IMG/VR virus record: IMGVR_UViG_3300047377_000574
Coordinates: 1-26,073 of that record
Reading direction: 5' to 3' (one strand)
Origin: a virus
Length of the DNA stretch: 26,073 nucleotides
Both the position numbers and the translations under genes were made by a program. Positions 14,052 through 19,797 of this stretch are shown piece after piece. Below the pieces are notes generated by a model. That model did no database searches. It worked only from the letters and a program-made list of their open reading frames with translations, and was not told where the DNA came from. The first letter of the stretch is position 1; each line of letters begins with the position of its first letter.

Positions 14052-14676
14052 TATATTCTACATCTCTACTAGTTATTTTTAATGTAATTCTGTCTTGGGT
14101 ATCATTATTTACCACAGCATGATACTCTTGTATATTTAATAGCGCTGTTTTATATGTATATGAATTTGAAATAAAGTCAACTGTCGCTTGGCTACCAAAA
14201 TTGTAGTTTATTGCTGCCTTTGTATTGATACTATCTTTATGCCATGACAAATATTCATTTTGTTTCAAAGTTATTAATCTTAAATTGTAATCATGGATGT
14301 CATAAAATAAACAAAGTTTTTTACATTCTTCTCTAATAAGTTTGGCAGCATCAGAAGTTATCTTTTTTAGATCTGTATTGCTATATGGATATGAAACTTT
14401 AGGCCTAGTGTCACTTAACAAAAATGACGTTTTATGATTAGACACTCCTTCTTTTACATACCAAAACTCTTCTTCGTTACCATGAACATATCGATAGTAT
14501 CCATCTTCAGTTATTTGTGAAGGATGAATATTAACATCGGTGTGATTCATATTGTGAGGATGTTTATAGCCAGATTGTAATATATCTTTATAGATTTCAC
14601 TGTACGCGTGATGTATGTCTTTACTCCACGGCCATTGAAACTCCAATAGATTTGGCAATTTGTTTAAGTTCTTCAT
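14023..14676 (-). CDS. 2-oxoglutarate/Fe(II) oxygenase, Asp/Asn hydroxylase-like cupin (E)
   Basis: 217 residues. YLSWHKDSINTKAAINY holds the HxD ligands (H146, D148). YKTALLNIQEYHAVVNNDT holds the distal His (H186), and R196 in QDRITLKI follows. The first 120 residues are longer than in its neighbours, rich in His and Tyr, and probably a substrate-binding cap. Its C-terminal half is clearly related to oxygenase F (YKTA...I...HxVVN...R.TLKI in both), so these are tandem paralogues that have diverged widely. The start overlaps F by 56 bases. Confidence 0.83.
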   Translation of the reverse strand: MKNLNKLPNLLEFQWPWSKDIHHAYSEIYKDILQSGYKHPHNMNHTDVNIHPSQITEDGYYRYVHGNEEEFWYVKEGVSNHKTSFLLSDTRPKVSYPYSNTDLKKITSDAAKLIREECKKLCLFYDIHDYNLRLITLKQNEYLSWHKDSINTKAAINYNFGSQATVDFISNSYTYKTALLNIQEYHAVVNNDTQDRITLKITSRDVEYNELYERISS

Positions 14677-15175
14677 AACTTTTATCCATAGGAATAATTT
14701 TCAGTGTATATCGTACTTCATCGCTAGTATTAACTACTTTATGGAACACATTAGATATATCAATTATGGCTGTCTTATATTCAACAACTTCTGTTTGATT
14801 AAAAATAATGGGAGCAGATCCTCCGAATAAATGATTGATAGCGCACGGATTCAAACTTTTATTATCTAGGTGACTGAAAATTCTATCTCCTGGTGAATAT
14901 CGAAGAACTTTAACTCTCCATTCTTTTACACTAAACAAGTCACATACTTGTTGAGCCACATCATAACAATAACCATGAGTTAGATCTAAAGTCTTTTCAA
15001 AGTATGAGACCTCTTCATCAAGAAGTGATATACTTCCTGTACTCATATGTACTAAACCTGATGAGTCAGCTTCATAATCACATGCGTGTACAGAAATCCT
15101 CTTGAATGTAAGTTGCTGACTTTCTTCTAAAAGTTTAGTGTCATCAAATTCCAAATCAATGTGAGTGATGGTCAT
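14621..15175 (-). CDS. 2-oxoglutarate/Fe(II) oxygenase, Asp/Asn hydroxylase-like cupin (F)
   Basis: The ATG at 15175 (184 residues) has GAAGGT seven bases upstream and is better than the 15199 start that lies deeper in the desaturase gene. The HxD ligands are in FSHLDNKS (H102, D104), the distal His in NVFHKVVN (H145), and the Arg in EVRYTLKI (R155). It is closest to oxygenase E among its neighbours. A possible internal late promoter lies 28 bases upstream. Confidence 0.83.
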   Translation of the reverse strand: MTITHIDLEFDDTKLLEESQQLTFKRISVHACDYEADSSGLVHMSTGSISLLDEEVSYFEKTLDLTHGYCYDVAQQVCDLFSVKEWRVKVLRYSPGDRIFSHLDNKSLNPCAINHLFGGSAPIIFNQTEVVEYKTAIIDISNVFHKVVNTSDEVRYTLKIIPMDKSYEELKQIAKSIGVSMAVE

Positions 15176-15680
15176 AATGATTACCTTCAAATGGAGCAAA
15201 TATATTTATATACCATTTATTCTGAGGGCCATTAGTAGAATGACCAAAATAATTCAAAACACCTATACCTATGTAACCATATAATATTGTCAATGGACAA
15301 CACACAATTATTGGCCAAATAAGATATTTTCCATACTTTTGAAAAAAACGGATTCTGGGGTTTGAAACAATATCCCTTACAATAAATAAAGGTACTTTAG
15401 TATCTGACCAATCTGACACTAAAACTTTCCAACCTTTGAATTTGGGACAGTGTGGATCTTTTTCGGAATCACTATACTTATGATGAAGTCTATGGATACC
15501 TATCCATCCTAGTGGTTTATATACTCCTAAAAACAAACTGCATACAAGTGATATCCACTCAAATGCAGTGTTTCTAGGACCTTGCTGGTGGGCCCAATAT
15601 CTATGTAATCCATACGTTGCTCCAACAATTGCTAATGGTAGATACACTATGTACCATAGCACTAGCGTTTTAAGAAGCAT
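15156..15680 (-). CDS. Compact membrane fatty acid desaturase
   Basis: 174 residues with all three histidine boxes of the acyl-CoA/acyl-lipid delta-9 desaturase family: HRYWAH (about 26-31), HRLHH (about 63-67) and NHYDHH at the very C-terminus. Two to four hydrophobic segments surround them. Usual members have 280 residues or more, with about 60-100 residues after the third box; here the protein ends two or three residues beyond it. All diiron ligands known for the family seem present, so it may be active as a minimal enzyme. It would put a double bond into membrane acyl chains or a lipid-like substrate. It overlaps the Rieske-like gene by 11 bases. Confidence 0.85.
   Translation of the reverse strand: MLLKTLVLWYIVYLPLAIVGATYGLHRYWAHQQGPRNTAFEWISLVCSLFLGVYKPLGWIGIHRLHHKYSDSEKDPHCPKFKGWKVLVSDWSDTKVPLFIVRDIVSNPRIRFFQKYGKYLIWPIIVCCPLTILYGYIGIGVLNYFGHSTNGPQNKWYINIFAPFEGNHYDHHSH
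15203..15210 (-). promoter_or_regulatory. Possible internal late promoter
   Basis: An exact TATAAATA inside the 3' end of the desaturase gene, 28 bases before the ATG of oxygenase F, a typical late-promoter distance. A few such octamers are expected by chance in DNA this AT-rich, so support is positional only. Confidence 0.35.
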
Positions 15681-16755
15681 GCTTCAACCTGGGTCTCATC
15701 GGATCTACGTCCAACATATCACCCCATGCAGCATAGTAATGTCTCATACCAACCTCATCATGGATAGTTCCATTCTCGTGGCGACCATGTAAAATACGTC
15801 TTGCCTCTGTACCTTCACGCATTGTTGTACCTTGACCAGCAACACCAATCAGATCTTCATGCAGGTTACGTCCAAACGGACCCCAGATAGAATTATGATG
15901 GTTGATACGAGTAAGTCTTTCTTCCTTAGTGTCTTTCTTCAAACCGTAGCCACGGAACTCAATCAATACTTTGTTTGGACCAAGTGGTGTGACAGAATCA
16001 CTGCGGTATGCACTGCCTCTCAGGTTGAAGTTGAAACCTGGGAACAGGTCAACCATGTACCACTGGTTGGGTGGCAGATTAGGGAAAGATAATTCGCCTC
16101 TATCTTCAAAACCTTCATATTCTGTATAGTTTACAGTAAAACTACTTACATTAACGTGACCATTGTCAAATGGGATGTTCTTACGCGCAAAGTAAGCGTC
16201 GTTGAATCCTGACACACGATTAAAATAGTGCATAAAGTCATGATAGAATTCGCTATTAGTATCATGCCACAATTTATAGTTAGTGTCTATAACTGCTTTA
16301 TGATAATGAAAGACCTCCATCTCTTCAGTGTCAATAGCATCTGCAATACAGTCAAATGCTCCTGCTGTCCATTCTTCAACACTTTGTGTAGGATTTTTAT
16401 TTAAGGTAGTCCATACCATACCTCCGTGTTTTACTTCTGTATATAGCGGAGTATAGTCATCCATTAAAAATTCTACTCGTGACATTGTTCCTGAAGGTGT
16501 ATTAAACTTACCTGTATTTAGATAAGATTTAATTGTATCACCGTTATTAATTGCAATAATGTTGACACCTGCAATTTGTGTTGTTCTAAAATTGCCTGGC
16601 TCGGGCATCTCAGATTTATGACACATTGGAACCCAAACCTTACTAAAGATTTGTTCCATCTCTTGGTCATGGATCTGCTGGTTGTTATAGCATTCACTAG
16701 AGATATATTCTATGCTCGGTGTCTCTAACCACTTCTTATGATTTCTTGGCGGCAT
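15670..16755 (-). CDS. Rieske-oxygenase-like protein lacking the [2Fe-2S] ligands
   Basis: 361 residues following the alpha subunit of Rieske non-heme iron oxygenases. The N-terminal IFSKVWVPMCHKSEMPEPGN matches the entry to the Rieske domain. The cluster ligands (CxH...CxxH) are missing: the strand after DTIKSYLN continues GKFNTPSG instead of CPHRG. Only three Cys occur in the whole protein. The catalytic domain is kept: NYKLWHDTNSEFYHDFMH with two His, and HEDLIGVAGQG with the third ligand Asp. The His spacing is HxxxH instead of the more usual HxxxxH. GGAG precedes the ATG and a late box lies 25 bases upstream. It is first in the 16-gene operon. It may work with another electron donor, or bind without oxidising. 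Confidence 0.82.
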   Translation of the reverse strand: MPPRNHKKWLETPSIEYISSECYNNQQIHDQEMEQIFSKVWVPMCHKSEMPEPGNFRTTQIAGVNIIAINNGDTIKSYLNTGKFNTPSGTMSRVEFLMDDYTPLYTEVKHGGMVWTTLNKNPTQSVEEWTAGAFDCIADAIDTEEMEVFHYHKAVIDTNYKLWHDTNSEFYHDFMHYFNRVSGFNDAYFARKNIPFDNGHVNVSSFTVNYTEYEGFEDRGELSFPNLPPNQWYMVDLFPGFNFNLRGSAYRSDSVTPLGPNKVLIEFRGYGLKKDTKEERLTRINHHNSIWGPFGRNLHEDLIGVAGQGTTMREGTEARRILHGRHENGTIHDEVGMRHYYAAWGDMLDVDPMRPRLKHAS

Positions 16756-16779
16756 ATAGCTCTCCTTTAATTATATCTC

Positions 16780-16787
16780 TATTTATA
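16780..16787 (-). promoter_or_regulatory. Late promoter of the oxygenase operon
   Basis: An exact TATAAATA on the minus strand, 25 bases before the ATG of the first operon gene and between a terminator-like hairpin and a GGAG site. It is one of the three octamers in the window lying in true intergenic DNA, which favours function. Confidence 0.6.
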
Positions 16788-16796
16788 TAACAGCTT

Positions 16797-16833
16797 ATAA
16801 AAAGTTACCACTTTTCTGTTTCTAGGTAAGTGG
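16797..16833 (-). terminator. Weak terminator-like hairpin after the tmRNA coding piece
   Basis: CCACTT (16833-16828) pairs with AAGTGG (16813-16808) across a 14-base loop and is followed by TAACTTTTTAT. It may terminate the tmRNA precursor, or be the last helix of the tmRNA itself. Read-through into the oxygenase operon is possible. Confidence 0.4.
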
Positions 16834-16971
16834 CCAACCCACAGATTACGCAGCTAAGCGCATCTCAGGAGCAAAGTTATCGTTTGCATTTAGTCATGTC
16901 TTGCGTTAACCCAGCTTGCGCGGGATAGCTCCACGTTCCTATCCAATATCCGTCGATCCTATTTCGCCCCC
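16808..16971 (-). ncRNA. ssrA: tmRNA coding piece with resume codon and tag frame
   Basis: The mature 5' end is G at 16971. A GGATAG/CTATCC helix follows, then the resume codon GCA (16887-16885) and the TAA at 16848-16846. After the tag frame, GTGG/CCAC and CCACTT/AAGTGG can pair, probably as part of the pseudoknot region. The 3' boundary is approximate. Confidence 0.85.
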
Positions 16972-16983
16972 ATCATAAGAACA

Positions 16984-17217
16984 CTATTCGAACCAAAGGA
17001 GAAAATCCATGCTTCCTGTAATCTTGTATAAGACAAACATCATCATACAAAACCACAATAGCCAAAATAACCAAAAGCCTAAAAACCTGTACACTTTTTC
17101 CATAGGCAAATACTTTTCAAGTAATGTAGTAATGTCCCACACATATCTAAATTGTATGATCCAACAAAACCATCTTATGTATTTGTTAGGTGTATTTTCT
17201 TTAGTTATCTTAACCAT
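16984..17217 (-). CDS. Membrane protein encoded inside the tmRNA intervening segment
   Basis: The ATG at 17217 is preceded by AGGAG at three bases, 18 bases after the CCA of the acceptor piece. The TAG ends 12 bases before G1 of the coding piece, so the 77-residue frame fills the spacer that must be cut out to mature the tmRNA. The product has a basic N-terminus, an aromatic RWFCWIIQFRYVW segment and a strong transmembrane helix (FLGFWLFWLLWFCMMMFVLY), ending in an acidic tail. No family is recognised. A plus-strand frame overlaps it but lacks a ribosome binding site. Translation would have to occur before precursor processing. Function unknown; a holin-like or membrane-depolarising role is one possibility only. 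Confidence 0.65.
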   Translation of the reverse strand: MVKITKENTPNKYIRWFCWIIQFRYVWDITTLLEKYLPMEKVYRFLGFWLFWLLWFCMMMFVLYKITGSMDFLLWFE

Positions 17218-17235
17218 GATCTCCTAGTGTGCTTA

Positions 17236-17301
17236 TGGTGGAGGCGGCGGGTACTGCCCCCGCGTCCGGCCTATCTTTCAGTCTGTTTCATCACTATAAT
17301 A
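17236..17301 (-). ncRNA. ssrA: tmRNA acceptor piece ending in CCA
   Basis: CCA is encoded, ending at 17236. The upstream limit is the predicted start point near 17301, 12 bases from the first base of TATAAT. The T loop lacks the canonical TTCGA. Confidence 0.85.
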
Positions 17302-17307
17302 TTATAT

Positions 17308-17336
17308 ATTATATCACACTCTTCTGAGAATGTAAA
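17308..17336 (-). promoter_or_regulatory. ssrA: Early-type promoter of the tmRNA
   Basis: TTTACA (17336-17331), 17 bases, TATAAT (17313-17308), preceded by GTGTGA, which is close to a textbook T4 early promoter. The predicted start falls only about 65 bases before the CCA, so it would begin right at the acceptor piece. Confidence 0.8.
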
Positions 17337-17338
17337 CA

Positions 17339-17346
17339 TATAAATA
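17339..17346 (+). promoter_or_regulatory. Late promoter for the plus-strand genes
   Basis: An exact TATAAATA about 64 bases before the first plus-strand gene, back-to-back with the early promoter of the tmRNA (two bases between its -35 and this box). Intergenic position and orientation support it. Confidence 0.55.
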
Positions 17347-17410
17347 AAGTAAAGAGCGAATTATATTTTCAATTGATATAGACTATGGCAATACTTATTT
17401 AGAGGTTACC

Positions 17411-17884
17411 ATGGTAGATCCAGTATCAGCATTAGCAACGGCTTCTGCTGCATTCGGCGTACTGAAAAAGGGCTTTGCAATCGGTAGAGATATCGAGTCC
17501 ATGGCAGGTGACCTTGGGCGCTGGATGTCAGCTATGTCTGATTTAAGTGAAGCTGAAAAGCAGGCAAAAAATCCTCCAATATTTAAGAAACTAGCCTTTA
17601 AGGGTTCAGTTGAACAAGAAGCAATGGAAATATTTGCTGCTAAGAAAAAAGCAGAACAAATGAGAGAAGAACTTAAAAATTATATTGGGTTTACTTTAGG
17701 TCGTAGTGCATGGGACGAACTAGTTCGTATGGAAGGAACAATTCGTAAGGAGCGCCAAGAAACAATTTACAAACAGGCAGCTAGACGTAGAAAGTTTTTA
17801 GAAGCAGTAGCTATTGTATTAGCTATTATATTATTTGCTGGATCGTTTATCGGTCTTCTTTGGTTTGCCATTTCGTTAAATTAG
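17411..17884 (+). CDS. Helical protein with C-terminal membrane anchor
   Basis: 157 residues, ATG preceded by AGAGGTT. The N-terminus is Ala-rich (ALATASAAFGVLKKGFAIG). The middle is a long charged helix with coiled-coil character (AKKKAEQMREELKNY). One transmembrane helix (AVAIVLAIILFAGSFIGLLWFAI) ends the protein. This fits a C-terminally anchored membrane protein. No named family is recognised. It is the first gene behind the late box and is followed after seven bases by a secreted protein, so a late envelope or lysis-related function is conceivable. Confidence 0.75.
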   Translation: MVDPVSALATASAAFGVLKKGFAIGRDIESMAGDLGRWMSAMSDLSEAEKQAKNPPIFKKLAFKGSVEQEAMEIFAAKKKAEQMREELKNYIGFTLGRSAWDELVRMEGTIRKERQETIYKQAARRRKFLEAVAIVLAIILFAGSFIGLLWFAISLN

Positions 17885-17891
17885 GTGTTAC

Positions 17892-18242
17892 ATGAAATTG
17901 TATGTCATAATAGGTAATAGCCTACTCATCTTATTCTTTATATTGTTTTTATCATTTGCTGCATATATACCAACAGCTAATGCTGTTGATTGGACTCCTA
18001 TGCAAAAGTTATGGAGAGGAATGGTTGAAGAAAAGCGAATGACTACATGTCGTTTAGCTAAGAGAAAAGTAGTAAAAGAACAAAAAATATGTTTGTACGA
18101 AGGTGCAAATAAGACAAGAGAAACTATTTTCGTAGATAAATTTGAGCAGTGCCCTAGAACTTTATCTTGCGTATATGAGCCAGATAAAGATGCTCCTAGT
18201 ATTTTAGAAATGATGGAAAGTTTAGAAGAGAGCTTAAAGTGA
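17892..18242 (+). CDS. Secreted small protein with paired Cys
   Basis: 116 residues, AGGTG before the ATG. The N-terminus is a clear signal sequence (long hydrophobic ILFFILFLSFAAY core, then a TANAV-like cleavage site near residue 30). The mature part is basic with Cys at CRLAKRK, ICLYE, QCP and SCVYE, four Cys that could form two disulfides in the periplasm. No family is recognised. The GTG of the next gene overlaps its stop, suggesting a coupled secreted pair. A shadow frame on the other strand lacks a ribosome binding site. Confidence 0.7.
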   Translation: MKLYVIIGNSLLILFFILFLSFAAYIPTANAVDWTPMQKLWRGMVEEKRMTTCRLAKRKVVKEQKICLYEGANKTRETIFVDKFEQCPRTLSCVYEPDKDAPSILEMMESLEESLK

Positions 18243-18475
18243 AACATGTATTTTTGTTATTGGTATATTTAGGTACAGGAGATTCTAGACAAGTTGTTAG
18301 CCAAGATATGTTTTTTAGAGACTTAAATAGCTGTAATTGGTATGCATCTAAAATAGTAAAAACTTATGGTAATTATAGCTATTCACAATTTATAGATCCA
18401 AGAGATAGAGTAACTGCTTATTGTCTACCAAAATATGTAGACGTTGGAGATGAGAGAGTAAATCTTTATGATTGA
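18239..18475 (+). CDS. Small exported protein, GTG start
   Basis: 78 residues. The start is GTG overlapping the preceding TGA. The N-terminus KHVFLLLVYLGTG is short but hydrophobic, as a minimal signal or membrane anchor. The rest has the pattern MFFRDLNSCNWYASKIV with a second Cys (AYCLPKY), two Cys that may pair. No family is recognised. Its stop overlaps the ATG of the next gene, so the three genes are probably translated in series. Confidence 0.6.
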   Translation: MKHVFLLLVYLGTGDSRQVVSQDMFFRDLNSCNWYASKIVKTYGNYSYSQFIDPRDRVTAYCLPKYVDVGDERVNLYD

Positions 18476-18758
18476 AATTAATGACATAATTAAATTAAAA
18501 ATTACTAATATGAGAGAAAAGCGAGATCTTCTAAATCACAATGGCGACTTAGAAGATCGAATAGATGATATCAAACTTAGAATTTATAAGATGAAAATAG
18601 ACTTAGGACATTCAGTTCCAACAGAACCAATGGTTATTAACCCTAAGATTCAGAATCATGCACGTAAAGTTGAATCAGCGCATAATGCAAAACCTTCATT
18701 AAGTCTTTCCGAGCGTCTGCGGCAGAACCCTTCTTTCCATAACGCTGCGCGTACTTAA
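18468..18758 (+). CDS. Charged coiled-coil protein overlapping a convergent gene
   Basis: The ATG at 18468 overlaps the previous stop. Residues 1-50 form a charged helical stretch (REKRDLLNHNGDLEDRIDDI) with coiled-coil potential; the tail is basic and Ser-rich. The last 116 bases run antiparallel over the 3' end of the DUF3310 gene. No family is recognised. The N-terminal part is credible; the tail may just be read-through of the other gene's antisense. Confidence 0.5.
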   Translation: MIEINDIIKLKITNMREKRDLLNHNGDLEDRIDDIKLRIYKMKIDLGHSVPTEPMVINPKIQNHARKVESAHNAKPSLSLSERLRQNPSFHNAART

Positions 18759-18960
18759 GAACATTACCAATACAAAAACCCGTGCCATGACCACCGTCAA
18801 TAATAAACTCTGTGGCTTGGAAGTTATCTTTTGAATAGTGACCACCATATGTGGAATCAATATAGTCTTTAAATTCAGCAATTAATTCTGCTTCATTAAA
18901 TTTATATTGAATTTTTGGTATTGTTACAGAAGGTGTTGACCGATTTAGATCGCGTATCAT
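18643..18960 (-). CDS. DUF3310 family protein
   Basis: 105 residues. The C-terminal half has the DUF3310 core: TGFCIGNVLKYAQRYGKKG, then ARKDLMKVLHYALI, with the family's GN..KY..R.G.K and DL.K...Y pattern. It is widespread in phages and often annotated as nucleotide-kinase-like, though its function is unproven. The N-terminal 45 residues are specific to this phage. It directly follows the cell-wall hydrolase gene (start next to its stop). The last 116 bases are shared antiparallel with the plus-strand gene. Confidence 0.82.
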   Translation of the reverse strand: MIRDLNRSTPSVTIPKIQYKFNEAELIAEFKDYIDSTYGGHYSKDNFQATEFIIDGGHGTGFCIGNVLKYAQRYGKKGSAADARKDLMKVLHYALIQLYVHDSES

Positions 18961-19494
18961 TTATTTCTCCCAACGATAAAAGATGTGGTCTTTGATGCGT
19001 ATAGTGCGTGTCTTTGTTTCTGCCCAAGCGGGCTGAACATATGTTGCATGATAGTGTGTTGCGCCTTTAGTGAAATCTTTCATAGGTGATCTACCTACAA
19101 CCTTAAAGGCGATTATACGAGCCAACTCATAAACATCTAAATCATACTCAGGAATAATATCTGACTTTCCATCACAATACCAACTAAATTGACAGCGGTT
19201 TTTGATTGGATAATATGTTCCTGGTGTTTTCCAAGATTCACGAGTTGGTCCTTGCTCAACTACACCACAATATGTATTTGGATAACGATCATCAAGAACG
19301 CGATTACGAGTTACTAAAGCTACAGCAATCATACCTTTAGTCGGTTGATTGCGAGCTTCCCAATAGATATTATCAGCAAGACAATTAACTTGAGCATCTA
19401 AATCAGTATGATGACCAGCAAATGCAGATTTGCCTGTAACAAATCCGCCTACGAATGCTGCAGTGCAGCCAATGACAAAGAGATGTTTAAGCAT
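18961..19494 (-). CDS. SleB-type cell wall hydrolase with signal peptide
   Basis: The frame extends to 19632, but the ATG at 19494 (177 residues) starts a clear signal peptide (LKHLFVIGCTAAFVGGFV...AFAG) and overlaps the preceding stop by eight bases. The mature part is the SleB/Hydrolase_2 fold: CLADNIYWEARNQP with the catalytic Glu, VALVTRNRV, CQFSWYCDG and GATHYHATYVQPAW, then HIFYRW. It would cut peptidoglycan glycan strands in the periplasm, as a lysin reaching its target by Sec export. No membrane anchor is seen after cleavage. Confidence 0.9.
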   Translation of the reverse strand: MLKHLFVIGCTAAFVGGFVTGKSAFAGHHTDLDAQVNCLADNIYWEARNQPTKGMIAVALVTRNRVLDDRYPNTYCGVVEQGPTRESWKTPGTYYPIKNRCQFSWYCDGKSDIIPEYDLDVYELARIIAFKVVGRSPMKDFTKGATHYHATYVQPAWAETKTRTIRIKDHIFYRWEK

Positions 19495-19708
19495 GGAAAA
19501 ACAACTCGTCTGTTGCAAGCTTTTCAACCAGGCGAAGCTTTGACTGAAGACCTTTGATAACTTTTTCGTTTTGTATTGGACGATTGTATTCTTCTTCAAT
19601 CCAACGTGGAAGAACACGAAGTTGACGAGCAATTGATTCTTGCTTTTCTTTAGAACTCATAGAAAGAATCATACGCTTGAAGGCTGCATTCGAGATTGGC
19701 TTAGACAT
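19487..19708 (-). CDS. Small basic hypothetical protein, 73 residues
   Basis: The first gene behind the promoter at 19739-19767, with a GAGGA site before the ATG. The product is helical and basic with RQLRVLPRWIEEEYNRP in the middle. No family is recognised. Its stop overlaps the lysin start, so an early promoter may also feed the lysin, or translation of the lysin is coupled to it. Confidence 0.7.
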   Translation of the reverse strand: MSKPISNAAFKRMILSMSSKEKQESIARQLRVLPRWIEEEYNRPIQNEKVIKGLQSKLRLVEKLATDELFFHA

Positions 19709-19738
19709 TTTGATTTCCTCTTTTCATTTTATAGATAT

Positions 19739-19767
19739 ATTATACACTATTCTGGCACAAATGTACA
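19739..19767 (-). promoter_or_regulatory. Early-type promoter, repeated module
   Basis: TGTACA (19767-19762), 17 bases, TATAAT (19744-19739). Almost the whole block, from the ribosome binding site of the downstream gene to the -35, is identical to the promoter at 5159 (two differences). Confidence 0.8.
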
Positions 19768-19797
19768 CAAAAAAGTGCATTTACATATTTAATGAAA

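Larger units (their letters stand above)
16808..17301 (-). ncRNA. ssrA: Circularly permuted two-piece tmRNA gene
   Basis: In transcript order the acceptor piece comes first (about 17301-17236). It includes GGACGCGGG, a T-arm stem GCGGG/CCCGC around a 7-base GGCAGTA loop, and CGCCTCC-ACCA. After a 264-base intervening segment comes the coding piece (16971 to about 16808), starting GGGGGCGAAATAGGATCGACGG. The two acceptor strands form seven pairs with G3-U70, the alanine identity pair. The tag frame (16887-16846) encodes ANDNFAPEMRLAA then TAA, a typical SsrA degradation tag. This order and a tag starting ANDN fit the alphaproteobacterial two-piece type. It rescues stalled ribosomes and tags the nascent chain; on a phage it would act during infection. 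Exact 5' and 3' trimming sites are inferred. Confidence 0.93.

Noticed and set aside
17009-17227. Plus-strand 72-codon frame across the tmRNA intervening segment
   Set aside because: No ribosome binding site, opposite to the minus-strand frame that has AGGAG and a plausible membrane protein.
17236-17282. Ordinary tRNA gene 3' end
   Set aside because: The CCA-ending T-arm has no tRNA 5' half or anticodon arm beside it; it pairs instead with the GGGGGCG of the tmRNA coding piece.
17888-18247. Minus-strand 119-codon frame
   Set aside because: Shadow of the secreted protein gene on the plus strand, which has a signal sequence, a ribosome binding site and coupling.
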